This document shows, piece after piece, positions 7,664 to 14,922 of a DNA stretch of 26,550 nucleotides. Made by a program: the position numbers and the translations under genes. This stretch comes from an uncultured Christensenellaceae bacterium (GTDB lineage: Bacteria; Bacillota; Clostridia; Christensenellales; Pumilibacteraceae): the NCBI GenBank assembly GCA_910587455.1, contig CAJULK010000020.1:1-26550 (forward strand), in the 5' to 3' direction. The notes under the pieces are model-generated. The model searched no databases. It was given only the letters and a program-made list of their open reading frames with translations, and had not been told where the DNA came from. Numbering within the stretch: the first letter of the stretch is position 1; every line of letters starts with the position of its first letter.

Positions 7664-9340
7664 GTGATTAAACGAATCGTTACGGGAATATTGACTTTGG
7701 TGCTGTCGGTCGGTCTGCTTTGCGGCTGTTCGACGTTTATCGGGCACGATACGGAGCGCGACATGAAACAGGTAGTCGCGCGCGTCGAAGCATACGACAT
7801 CGGCGATTACCGCACTCAGGCTAAGGACATTTACAAGCTCGATCTCGTGGAGTATGTAGACGCCAATTACAGCAGCATTTCGTCGTCTGTCGGCAACGAT
7901 ACCAAGGCGATATTCGATTATGCGGCGAACTCGCTCGTCAATATAGAGATAATCATGAACGAAGTGGAAGCGCTCATCGCCAAAGGCGACATCAAGTGGG
8001 GGCTTACGCAGGATAACGCGGTCAAAAAACGCGTGTATTCGGTAATAGACAGCACGCTCATGTCGCTTCGCAACGAGATACTCGAAGAGAACGGCGAGGA
8101 GGGTATTTCCACCGACAACACATCGGACAGCACGAGCACGACGTATCCCGTCAAGCCCGACGAAACCGACGATGACGATAAAGACGAAGTCGAAGATACC
8201 GAAGAGTGGGAACCGGAGCTTGCGCGGTATCCCGGACTTACGGGCGATCAAAAGCGTCAGTCGCTCGATAAAGCGGCTATGCGCAGATTCATAGCGCTTA
8301 TTAAGAGCAGGGTCGAGGACGATTTCCGCCTTACCGCGGAAGATCGCGCACAGCTCGCAGAGGACGACAAAAAGATCGACGAGGTCATCAATACGCGCGG
8401 CATAGAGTACGTTTATCCCATGATAGGCGGCACGCGCTATATGAGCTATATCAGCGGAGACTCGATAGTCCAATCTCAAAAGATCACTTTGTTGCAAGAA
8501 TATCTCAACGACAGCGTAACCGTTTCGGAAGAGGATGTCATAAAATCTTACGATACGCTTTTGAAGTCGCAGCGCGAAACGTTCTCCGCCGATATTTCTG
8601 CGTTCGATACCGCGATCAAAGACGATTCGACCACCGTCGTATATTATCCGAACAACAATTATTTCTACGTCAAACACATACTGCTGCCGTTTTCAGACGA
8701 GCAAAAAACGGAGCTTTCCGAATATAAGAGCCGCATCGACGTCAATAACGACGACGTAGAGCAGTTCCGCGCGCGGCTCGCGGAAGGGATAGTATGCTAT
8801 CCGCACGTGGACGGCGAGGACGATAAAACGCGTCCGATGTCGGTAGACGGCGTTATTAACGACATAAAGGCTACCATGCTTCCGCTCGAATCGAGCGTAT
8901 CGCGCGCAGACGTCGCCTTTGACGATCTCATTTACAAATACAATACCGATAAGGGTGCGTTCGGCAACAATAAGGGGTATATCGTCAAGTACAAGCTCGA
9001 CGACGGCGAGGACGAAACGTATATGCAGGAGTTTGCCGACGCGGCGCGCTACATGCGCGAGAACGTCGAGGTGGGCAAGGTCTATTACGAAAAGGTCATC
9101 ACCGACTACGGAGTGCATATCATGTATATGGCTTCCGTCACCGAGGTCGGCGAGGTGCCGCTGTATTCGTACACCACCCCCGGCAGACTTCAAACGTACT
9201 ACGAGCTTTTGGAAGAACCCATAAAGACTCGGCTCGAAAACGAAGTCTACGGCAAATGGGAGCGCGACGCACTGTCGTACAACTTCGATAAGCACGTTAC
9301 CTTGTACGAAGATACGTACAAAGATCTTTGGGAAGACTGA
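7664..9340 (+). CDS. PrsA/parvulin-like peptidyl-prolyl isomerase lipoprotein
   Basis: A 558-residue exported lipoprotein starting at GTG with AGGTG 9 nt upstream. The N-terminus is a lipoprotein signal peptide (MIKRIVTGIL...), with lipobox LCGC and lipidated Cys22. A helical SurA/PrsA-like N-terminal region follows, interrupted by an acidic, Ser/Thr/Asp-rich linker around residues 145-185. The parvulin signature is VKHILLPF near 336-343, with GAFGNNKG later and YGVHIMYM near 481-488 as the last strand. It probably acts outside the membrane to fold secreted proteins. The isomerase domain contains a long insertion between its first strand and the GAFG segment. No operon partner is obvious; ybaB starts 60 bp downstream. 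Confidence 0.8.
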   Translation: MIKRIVTGILTLVLSVGLLCGCSTFIGHDTERDMKQVVARVEAYDIGDYRTQAKDIYKLDLVEYVDANYSSISSSVGNDTKAIFDYAANSLVNIEIIMNEVEALIAKGDIKWGLTQDNAVKKRVYSVIDSTLMSLRNEILEENGEEGISTDNTSDSTSTTYPVKPDETDDDDKDEVEDTEEWEPELARYPGLTGDQKRQSLDKAAMRRFIALIKSRVEDDFRLTAEDRAQLAEDDKKIDEVINTRGIEYVYPMIGGTRYMSYISGDSIVQSQKITLLQEYLNDSVTVSEEDVIKSYDTLLKSQRETFSADISAFDTAIKDDSTTVVYYPNNNYFYVKHILLPFSDEQKTELSEYKSRIDVNNDDVEQFRARLAEGIVCYPHVDGEDDKTRPMSVDGVINDIKATMLPLESSVSRADVAFDDLIYKYNTDKGAFGNNKGYIVKYKLDDGEDETYMQEFADAARYMRENVEVGKVYYEKVITDYGVHIMYMASVTEVGEVPLYSYTTPGRLQTYYELLEEPIKTRLENEVYGKWERDALSYNFDKHVTLYEDTYKDLWED

Positions 9341-9349
9341 CGGAATCGT

Positions 9350-9363
9350 GCGGCGCATGCCGC
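9350..9363 (+). repeat. Small GC hairpin before ybaB
   Basis: GCGGC and GCCGC form a 5-bp stem with a 4-nt loop in the 60-bp gap after the lipoprotein gene. No T tract follows, so a terminator is not supported. Confidence 0.3.
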
Positions 9364-9400
9364 TACATAGTTTATACGTTGTGAGTTTAAGGAGAGAACA

Positions 9401-9736
9401 ATGGCAAGATTCGGCGGTTACGGTCGCGGCGGCGGCGGGGGCGGCATGAACATGCAGCAAATGATGCGCGAGGCGCAGAAATTGCAGGAGCAAATGGCGC
9501 AGGCGCGCGAGGAGCTCGAGGACGCGCGCGTTACCGGTACGTCCGGCGGCGGCGCCGTAACGGTTACTCTTTCGGGCAGCAAGCGGTTTATATCCATAAG
9601 CATAAAGCCCGAAGTTATCGACCCCGATGACGCGGAAATGCTCGAGGATCTTATTACCGCGGCAGCCAACGAGGCGTATGCGGCGGCAGACGAACTCGTA
9701 AAGAACAGCCCGCTTTCTCAGCTCGGCGGAATTTAA
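9401..9736 (+). CDS. ybaB: YbaB/EbfC family nucleoid-associated protein
   Basis: A 111-residue DNA-binding protein. After a glycine-rich start comes the YbaB pattern: MNMQQMMREAQKLQEQM helix, VTGTSGGGAVTVTLSG beta hairpin, ISIKPEVIDPDD, and a C-terminal helix AANEAYAAADELVK. YbaB dimers bind DNA as tweezers-like nucleoid proteins and sit next to recR in most bacteria. AAGGAG (9389-9394) precedes the start by 6 nt, and the stop shares one base with the recR start. The usual third partner, dnaX, is not upstream here; the lipoprotein gene occupies that place. Confidence 0.95.
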   Translation: MARFGGYGRGGGGGGMNMQQMMREAQKLQEQMAQAREELEDARVTGTSGGGAVTVTLSGSKRFISISIKPEVIDPDDAEMLEDLITAAANEAYAAADELVKNSPLSQLGGI

Positions 9737-10320
9737 TGAAAGAGATAAAGAGCGTTGCCGCGCTCGCGAGCAGGTTTTCTATGCTGCCGGGTGTGGGCAG
9801 AAAGACGGCGCTTCGCTATGCGTACGCCGTTATCGACATGACCGAAGACGAAGTGGAGGCGTTTCGAACCGCACTCAAAGATGTTAAAGAAAACGTCAGG
9901 CTGTGTTCGGTATGCGGCAACTTTACCGACGGCGACGTGTGCGATATCTGCGCGGCAAGACCCAAAAAGCAGATATGCGTCGTTTCGTATCCCAAAGACG
10001 TTACGGCAATAGAAAAGACGGGCGCATTCGACGGCGTTTACCACGTGCTTCACGGCACGCTGTCGCCAATGAACAACCGCACGCCCGACGATCTGAACAT
10101 AAAATCGCTGATGTCGCGTCTCGACGGCGTGGACGAAGTGATAATCGCTACCAACCCCGACGTGGAGGGCGAAGCTACGGCGGTATATCTTGCGCGGCTT
10201 ATAAAGCCTATCGGCGTAAAAGTCACGCGCATAGCTCAGGGCATTTCAATGGGGTCCGAGCTCGAGTATGCCGATTCGGTCACACTCTCGCAGGCGCTCG
10301 GCAGACGAACCGCGCTGTGA
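9736..10320 (+). CDS. recR: Recombination mediator RecR
   Basis: A 194-residue protein close to the usual RecR length. The N-terminal helix-hairpin-helix is MLPGVGRKTALRYA. The C4 zinc finger uses Cys57, Cys60, Cys69 and Cys72 (CSVC ... CDIC). The Toprim core follows (CVVSYPKDVTAIE, then EVIIATNPDVEGEATAVYLA), and the end has RIAQGISMGSELEYAD. RecR forms a ring clamp and, with RecO and RecF, loads RecA onto SSB-coated single-stranded gaps. Translation is coupled to ybaB by a one-base overlap of stop and start. All catalytic-fold landmarks are present and the gene appears intact. Confidence 0.97.
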   Translation: MKEIKSVAALASRFSMLPGVGRKTALRYAYAVIDMTEDEVEAFRTALKDVKENVRLCSVCGNFTDGDVCDICAARPKKQICVVSYPKDVTAIEKTGAFDGVYHVLHGTLSPMNNRTPDDLNIKSLMSRLDGVDEVIIATNPDVEGEATAVYLARLIKPIGVKVTRIAQGISMGSELEYADSVTLSQALGRRTAL

Positions 10321-10428
10321 GCGAGATAAAGGTCGGACGTCGCCCTTGTTCAGAATGACAGATAAAGTATACTGTGCAATTCTTCACTTTTTCAGATGCG
10401 CGTTTCGCGAAAACATGTTTGTATTCGC

Positions 10429-10457
10429 TTGACACGCGGCTGCGGAAATAGTATAAT
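10429..10457 (+). promoter_or_regulatory. Consensus promoter of thiT
   Basis: TTGACA (10429-10434) and TATAAT (10452-10457), 17-bp spacer: both boxes match consensus fully. Transcription would begin near 10464, just before the riboswitch. A 10-bp palindrome TTTCGCGAAA lies upstream at 10403-10412. Confidence 0.9.
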
Positions 10458-10469
10458 CATACCGTAAAA

Positions 10470-10560
10470 GATGCAGGGGCGCAACCTCGGTTGCTGAGAT
10501 GTTCGCTGCGGCGACGGTCCCTTTGAACCTGTTGAGTTAGTACTCGCGTAGGGAGCCGTC
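10470..10560 (+). ncRNA. TPP riboswitch (THI element)
   Basis: The conserved blocks of the thiamin pyrophosphate aptamer are in order: GGGGCGC (10476-10482), CTGAGA (10494-10499), CCCTTTGAACCTG (10519-10531), and GCGTAGGGA (10546-10554). A small extra stem TCGC/GCGA lies at 10503-10514. The outer helix GATGC/GCCGTC closes it imperfectly. It precedes thiT and should repress it when TPP is abundant. Confidence 0.95.
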
Positions 10561-10584
10561 GGATAGATTCGATTTTCTTCGTGC

Positions 10585-10614
10585 GTTCGTACCCAAACGG
10601 GTTCGGACTTTTTT
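10585..10614 (+). terminator. Riboswitch expression-platform terminator
   Basis: GTTCGTACCC (10585-10594) pairs with GGGTTCGGAC (10599-10608) across a 4-nt loop with one mismatch and one G-U pair, followed by six T. Its place between aptamer and thiT indicates transcriptional attenuation: TPP binding favours termination. Confidence 0.85.
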
Positions 10615-10654
10615 GTTGGCTATAAAACAGCCGAAAGGCAAGGAGAAAATCGAT

Positions 10655-11539
10655 ATGACAACATTTTTGTGCGGCTCGGTATTCGAGGACGTCAATCTCT
10701 CCGGCATAGGCACCGCGGTGCTGTGCATAATACTCGCGGTCATGGTGCTCGCCGCCGTAGCCGTAAACGTAATTCCGCGCTTGGTGCACAAGTGGGAAGC
10801 AGAGTACACGACGCGCGATCTCACATACGGCGCGGCTTGTCTTGCGCTCGCATATGCGCTGTCTTGGGCGGGCGTCAAACTTCCGCAGGGCGGCACGATC
10901 ACGATCGCGGCGCTTGCACCCGTATTCATATACTGCTACTATTTCGGATTTCGCAAAGGCATGGTGATCATCTCGGCGTATACGCTGCTGCAGCTTTTGC
11001 AATTCCCGTATATCGTTTCGCCGTGGTCGGCGTTTTTCGATTACATACTTCCGTATTTTTCGCTCTGCGTGGTCGGACTTTTCCGTTACAAACCGCAAAA
11101 GTATGCGGCGTTCGTTAAGAAGAACGGCAAGAACAGCGCGATTGCAAAATGGGGCTACACCGTTGCGGGGCATTGGGGTATTTTTGTCGGCGCGGTATTG
11201 CATATGTTAATACGTTACGTTTCGCAGACGTTTTCGGGCATGTTGTTCTTTGCCGACGCAGAGGTATCGTTCGGTGCAAACCTTACTTACTGCCTTACGT
11301 ACAACACGTTTGGAATAATCGACAGCGCTGTAGCGATAGCGGCGACGTTCATTCTTCTCTCGTCGCGCAGCTTCTCTATGTTCATGACAGTCAATTTCGA
11401 TGACAAAAAAGCGCTGCGGGATGCGAGCATGTCCGTTCAAGCGTTCGAAACCGCCGATGCGTCCGTGCTCGAGGGCGGATCGACCGCGGGATCGGACATA
11501 ACCGTTTCGGCAACCGAGGGAAAAGACGTAACCGATTAG
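10655..11539 (+). CDS. thiT: ThiT, thiamin-binding S component of an ECF transporter
   Basis: A 294-residue membrane protein with about six hydrophobic helices. The middle has the GGTITIAALAPVFIYCYYFGF and GMVIISAYTLLQLLQ pattern of ThiT, and the helix with HMLIRYVSQTFSGMLFF, where family members place thiamin contacts. ThiT captures thiamin outside and delivers it through the shared EcfT/EcfA module, which is not in this window. The start at 10655 is set by AAGGAG (10640-10645); the longer in-frame start at 10613 lies inside the attenuator T tract. The protein is longer than typical ThiT (about 190-200 residues) because of a longer N-terminus and a hydrophilic C-terminal tail of about 50 residues. 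The TPP riboswitch upstream supports thiamin as ligand. Confidence 0.9.
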   Translation: MTTFLCGSVFEDVNLSGIGTAVLCIILAVMVLAAVAVNVIPRLVHKWEAEYTTRDLTYGAACLALAYALSWAGVKLPQGGTITIAALAPVFIYCYYFGFRKGMVIISAYTLLQLLQFPYIVSPWSAFFDYILPYFSLCVVGLFRYKPQKYAAFVKKNGKNSAIAKWGYTVAGHWGIFVGAVLHMLIRYVSQTFSGMLFFADAEVSFGANLTYCLTYNTFGIIDSAVAIAATFILLSSRSFSMFMTVNFDDKKALRDASMSVQAFETADASVLEGGSTAGSDITVSATEGKDVTD

Positions 11540-11556
11540 GCGAAATCGGTGTTTTT
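11531..11556 (+). terminator. thiT terminator overlapping the stop codon
   Basis: ACCGATT (11531-11537) pairs with AATCGGT (11544-11550) across a 6-nt loop, followed by G and five T. The first arm includes the last codons and the first base of the TAG stop. Confidence 0.75.
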
Positions 11557-11602
11557 AATCGTATTTTAATGTTCGCTTAATATACATATAATATAAAACC
11601 TC

Positions 11603-11631
11603 TTGACATAATCGTACATAAATTGTATAAT
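11603..11631 (+). promoter_or_regulatory. Promoter of the first zinc-ribbon/DUF4190 gene
   Basis: TTGACA (11603-11608), 17-bp spacer, TATAAT (11626-11631): full consensus. AAGGAGG follows at 11651-11657. Confidence 0.9.
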
Positions 11632-11664
11632 ATATACACCGATTATCGTTAAGGAGGCGCATGA

Positions 11665-12078
11665 ATGTTCTGTTATAACTGCGGAAGCAAACTCGATGAC
11701 AAAGCGGTTATATGCCCGCACTGCGGAGTGCAGGTGCGTACGCTTTCCGACGATCCCGCCGCATTCGGCGAAAGGGACGGCAAACATCCGTCGGTGACGG
11801 TTGCTCGGTCCGACGTTCCGCCGGCAAGCGCGCAGCGAAGTGCCAATAACGAAAACGCGCTCGCCATAGTGGGATTCATCCTTGCGTTTTTCGTTCCGCT
11901 CGCCGGACTCATCTGCTCGATAATAGGACTTAAAAAGGCGAATCAGGGCGCGCCGTACAAAGGTCTTGCGATAGCAGGCGTTGTCATAAGCGCCGTTTCG
12001 CTCGGCATAGCTTTTCTGGTTTTCATGTCGTACGGTTGTTTTATCTGCAGTCTATGCGCTGCGATACCCGTGTATTGA
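11665..12078 (+). CDS. Zinc-ribbon DUF4190 membrane protein, copy 1
   Basis: A 137-residue protein. It starts with a zinc ribbon (Cys3, Cys6, Cys17, Cys20: CYNCG ... CPHCG). A flexible linker follows, then a two-helix membrane domain of DUF4190 type: ALAIVGFILAFFVPLAGLIC, then IGLKKANQGAPYKGLAIAG and a second hydrophobic helix. AAGGAGG (11651-11657) favours the ATG at 11665; an ATG 4 nt earlier opens only a few codons. The function of such proteins is unknown; they are common small membrane proteins of Firmicutes. A paralogue follows 34 bp downstream, evidently by tandem duplication, and the two share the consensus promoter at 11603. Confidence 0.85.
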   Translation: MFCYNCGSKLDDKAVICPHCGVQVRTLSDDPAAFGERDGKHPSVTVARSDVPPASAQRSANNENALAIVGFILAFFVPLAGLICSIIGLKKANQGAPYKGLAIAGVVISAVSLGIAFLVFMSYGCFICSLCAAIPVY

Positions 12079-12112
12079 TGTAAAAATAAAAATCCAAAAG
12101 GAGTTTGTATAG

Positions 12113-12565
12113 ATGTATTGCAATAATTGCGGAAGTCAAATAAACGACGATGCGGTCGTTTGCCCGTACTGCGGCGTGCAGGTTCAGGCTCTTAAAACCG
12201 AACCGAAGCCTGCCGATGTCACTATCGAAACGCCCGTCGCACAGCCTCAGGCGCAGCCTGCGCCGAGCGCGCCCGTATCGAACGGTTCGGCTCAGTCGAA
12301 CACCGTCGGTATCGTCGGTTTTGTTTTGGCGTTTTTCATCCCGCTCGCAGGACTTATCTGCTCGATAATAGGGCTTAAAAAGGCGAATCAGGGCGCGCCG
12401 TACAAAGGCCTTGCTATAGCAGGCGTCATCATAAGCGCCATAGCTATGTTCTTCAATCTTATACTCGTAGTTTCGTGCACTTGCGCCGCCATCGCAGCAG
12501 GAGCAGCAGCCGGCGCTACAGGTCCGAATGTCGATTATTATTACGCCGTGCTTTCTCTTCTGTAA
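12113..12565 (+). CDS. Zinc-ribbon DUF4190 membrane protein, copy 2
   Basis: A 150-residue paralogue of the preceding gene with the same plan: zinc ribbon (Cys3, Cys6, Cys17, Cys20), a longer Pro/Ala/Gln-rich linker (about residues 30-62), then VGIVGFVLAFFIPLAGLIC and IGLKKANQGAPYKGLAIAG, and a second membrane helix. Over 87 nt in the DUF4190 core the two genes differ at only 6 positions, while linkers and C-termini have diverged. AAAAGGAG precedes the start (about 12098-12105). The C-terminus ends with a Cys/Ala/Gly-rich stretch and tyrosines. An intrinsic terminator follows at 12581. Function unknown. Confidence 0.85.
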   Translation: MYCNNCGSQINDDAVVCPYCGVQVQALKTEPKPADVTIETPVAQPQAQPAPSAPVSNGSAQSNTVGIVGFVLAFFIPLAGLICSIIGLKKANQGAPYKGLAIAGVIISAIAMFFNLILVVSCTCAAIAAGAAAGATGPNVDYYYAVLSLL

Positions 12566-12580
12566 AACCCATTAAGAAAG

Positions 12581-12604
12581 TCCCCGAGAGATCGGGGATT
12601 TTTT
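12581..12604 (+). terminator. Intrinsic terminator after the DUF4190 pair
   Basis: TCCCCGA (12581-12587) pairs perfectly with TCGGGGA (12592-12598) across a GAGA loop, followed by six T. Confidence 0.95.
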
Positions 12605-12683
12605 ATGCGCAAAATTTTTTCGGAAAGCAAAAATCGCATATAAAAACGAAATAATTATCTTGCGGACAAGTTATAAAAAAGGC

Positions 12684-12712
12684 TTGATATTTTCGGTGAA
12701 ATGATGTATACT
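12684..12712 (+). promoter_or_regulatory. Promoter of the glycogen cluster (glgB)
   Basis: TTGATA (12684-12689), 17-bp spacer, TATACT (12707-12712). AAGGGAG (12747-12753) precedes the glgB start. Confidence 0.75.
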
Positions 12713-12759
12713 TTACGAAGTGATATTTTCACGGAAAAATCGGAATAAGGGAGTTATTT

Positions 12760-14811
12760 ATGGATCTTAGGCAACTTGATTCTTACCATCACGGGGATTT
12801 GTATGACGCCTATAAGTATTTGGGCTGTCATTTCGATAAGGCGACTGGCAAAGCGGTGTTCCGCGTATGGTCAACGCGAGCCGCGTCGATATCCGTAATA
12901 GGCGATTTCAACGGTTGGGACGTCAATGCTCACCGCATGACCAAGATCACCGAAGCGGGCATATGGGAAGTCACCGTGGAAGGGGTCAAGCTGTACGACA
13001 GCTACAAGTTCTATATAGAGAACGGCTTTTCTTATCCTATTTACAAATGCGATCCGTATGCGTTTCACCGCGAAACGTTTGAGGGCACCAACGCCAAAGT
13101 CGTGGATATCGAGCACTTCAAATGGACGGACGGCGATTATCTCGCAAAAAAGTCGGAGCCGTACAATGCGCCTATAAGCGTGTACGAAGCGCACATCGCG
13201 TCTTGGCGCAGATATGCCGACGGCAACACCTTCGACTACCGTAAGTTCGCCGACGAGATGAGCGAATATCTCAAAGAGCTGGGCTACACTCATCTCGAAC
13301 TTATGGGTATCGCCGAATACCCGTTCGACGGGTCGTGGGGCTATCAGGTGACAGGCTATTTCGCGCCTACGAGCCGTTTCGGTACGCCCGAGGACTTTGC
13401 GTATCTCGTGGATAAAATGCACGCTTGCGGAATAGGCGTTATCCTCGATTGGGTGCCCGGGCATTTCCCCAAGAACGGCGACGGACTTTACGAGTTTGAC
13501 GGAGGTCCGCTTTACGAGCACAGCGATCCGCTCAGAATGGAGCACAAAGAATGGGGCACGCGCTGCTTCGATTACGGCAGAAACGAAGTGCGCAACTTCC
13601 TTATATCCAATGCGTTTTATTGGCTCGATATGTATCATATAGACGGGCTGCGCGTAGACGCGGTCGCGAGCATGCTGTATCTCGATTACGGCAGGTACGA
13701 GTGGCGTCCGAACATCAACGGCGGCAACGAGAACCTCGAAGCGGTGGATTTTTTGCGCAGGCTCAATACCGCTGTTTTCGCGAAATATCCCAAGGCGCTC
13801 ATGATCGCCGAGGAATCTACGTCGTGGGGCGGCGTTTCCCGACCCGTAGACATGGGCGGGCTCGGCTTCAACTTCAAGTGGAACATGGGCTGGATGAACG
13901 ACACGCTCACGTATATAAAAACCGATCCCGTATTCAGAAAGTATCATCACAATACGATCACGTTCTCGATGATCTATGCGTTTACCGAAAATTTCATACT
14001 GCCCATTTCGCACGACGAAGTTGTGTACGGCAAGGGTTCGCTCATAAACAAGATGCCCGGCGACTACGACATGAAGTTTGCGGGAGTGCGGAACTTCCTC
14101 ACTTATATGTTCTCGCACCCCGGCAAGAAACTTTTGTTCATGGGCGCGGAAATAGGTCAGTTCAACGAGTGGAACTTCGCAAAAGAGCTCGATTGGAGCG
14201 TGCTCGATTATCCCGCACATTCGGATCTTAAAAAGTTTATGTCCACTTTGAACGGCATATATAAAAACTACCCGGCAATGCACGAGATCGACTACGATTG
14301 GAACGGTTTCGAGTGGCTGGTTCCTGACGACTATCTGCAAAACATTCTCATATACGAGCGTCGCGACAGCGCCGGCAACCGCATGGTCGCCATAATCAAT
14401 TTCGCGCCCGTGCCGCACGAAGGCTACCGCTTCGGTGCGCACGAAGGCGAATACACCGAGCTTTTGCGCACTCAGATATATAAGTGGGATCAGTCGGGCG
14501 ACAAGTACAAGACCGAAAAGGTGGCAAGCCACGGCAAGGACGATTCGCTGTGCATAGACGTTCCGCCCATGGGCGCTATCCTTCTGTATTGCCCCAATGA
14601 TAAAACCGGTGCGGTAAAGGAGAGCAAGCCCCGAGTCAAAGCGACGGAGCATGCCGAAAAACCGAGCGCTAAGCCCGCAGCCGCAAAAAAACCTGCGAGC
14701 GCCAAGCCCGCGAAATCGGAAAATGCGGATGCGCAGGTAAAACCCGCGAAGAAACCTGCGGCGGATAAGCCTGCTGCGAAGAAAGCCGCCGTGAAAAAGA
14801 GCGGCAAATAA
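12760..14811 (+). CDS. glgB: 1,4-alpha-glucan branching enzyme GlgB, with basic tail
   Basis: A 683-residue GH13 enzyme that cuts alpha-1,4 chains and rejoins them as alpha-1,6 branches in glycogen. A CBM48-like N-terminal domain covers about residues 20-110 (VIGDFNGW). GH13 regions are DWVPGHFP, GLRVDAVASM with nucleophile Asp300, MIAEEST with acid/base Glu351, and PISHDEVV with Asp419. The C-terminal beta domain ends near 617. Residues about 618-683 form an unusual Lys/Ala/Pro-rich tail resembling histone H1 tails (repeats such as AKKPASAKPAK), which is not part of normal GlgB. AAGGGAG sets the start. It is first in the glycogen cluster, followed by glgA with its own promoter. Confidence 0.95.
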   Translation: MDLRQLDSYHHGDLYDAYKYLGCHFDKATGKAVFRVWSTRAASISVIGDFNGWDVNAHRMTKITEAGIWEVTVEGVKLYDSYKFYIENGFSYPIYKCDPYAFHRETFEGTNAKVVDIEHFKWTDGDYLAKKSEPYNAPISVYEAHIASWRRYADGNTFDYRKFADEMSEYLKELGYTHLELMGIAEYPFDGSWGYQVTGYFAPTSRFGTPEDFAYLVDKMHACGIGVILDWVPGHFPKNGDGLYEFDGGPLYEHSDPLRMEHKEWGTRCFDYGRNEVRNFLISNAFYWLDMYHIDGLRVDAVASMLYLDYGRYEWRPNINGGNENLEAVDFLRRLNTAVFAKYPKALMIAEESTSWGGVSRPVDMGGLGFNFKWNMGWMNDTLTYIKTDPVFRKYHHNTITFSMIYAFTENFILPISHDEVVYGKGSLINKMPGDYDMKFAGVRNFLTYMFSHPGKKLLFMGAEIGQFNEWNFAKELDWSVLDYPAHSDLKKFMSTLNGIYKNYPAMHEIDYDWNGFEWLVPDDYLQNILIYERRDSAGNRMVAIINFAPVPHEGYRFGAHEGEYTELLRTQIYKWDQSGDKYKTEKVASHGKDDSLCIDVPPMGAILLYCPNDKTGAVKESKPRVKATEHAEKPSAKPAAAKKPASAKPAKSENADAQVKPAKKPAADKPAAKKAAVKKSGK

Positions 14812-14831
14812 ACGGTCGGTCATCCGTTTTT
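14810..14831 (+). terminator. Weak terminator-like hairpin after glgB
   Basis: AAACGG (14810-14815) pairs with CCGTTT (14824-14829) across an 8-nt loop and merges into a run of five T. It overlaps the glgB stop codon. It may only partly stop transcription. Confidence 0.35.
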
Positions 14832-14888
14832 CGACAACAAATAAATGCCGATTACGACAAACTACAACAGCGCGGTAATGAGATTTTA

Positions 14889-14897
14889 TGGTATAAT
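14889..14897 (+). promoter_or_regulatory. Extended -10 promoter of glgA
   Basis: TGGTATAAT matches the extended -10 element TGnTATAAT; no good -35 box is found 17-18 bp upstream. AAGGAG (14911-14916) and the ATG at 14923 follow. Confidence 0.55.
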
Positions 14898-14922
14898 GAG
14901 CGTATCGGTTAAGGAGATATAT

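Noticed and set aside
9350..9363. Terminator between the lipoprotein gene and ybaB
   Set aside because: The hairpin has only 5 bp and no T tract follows.
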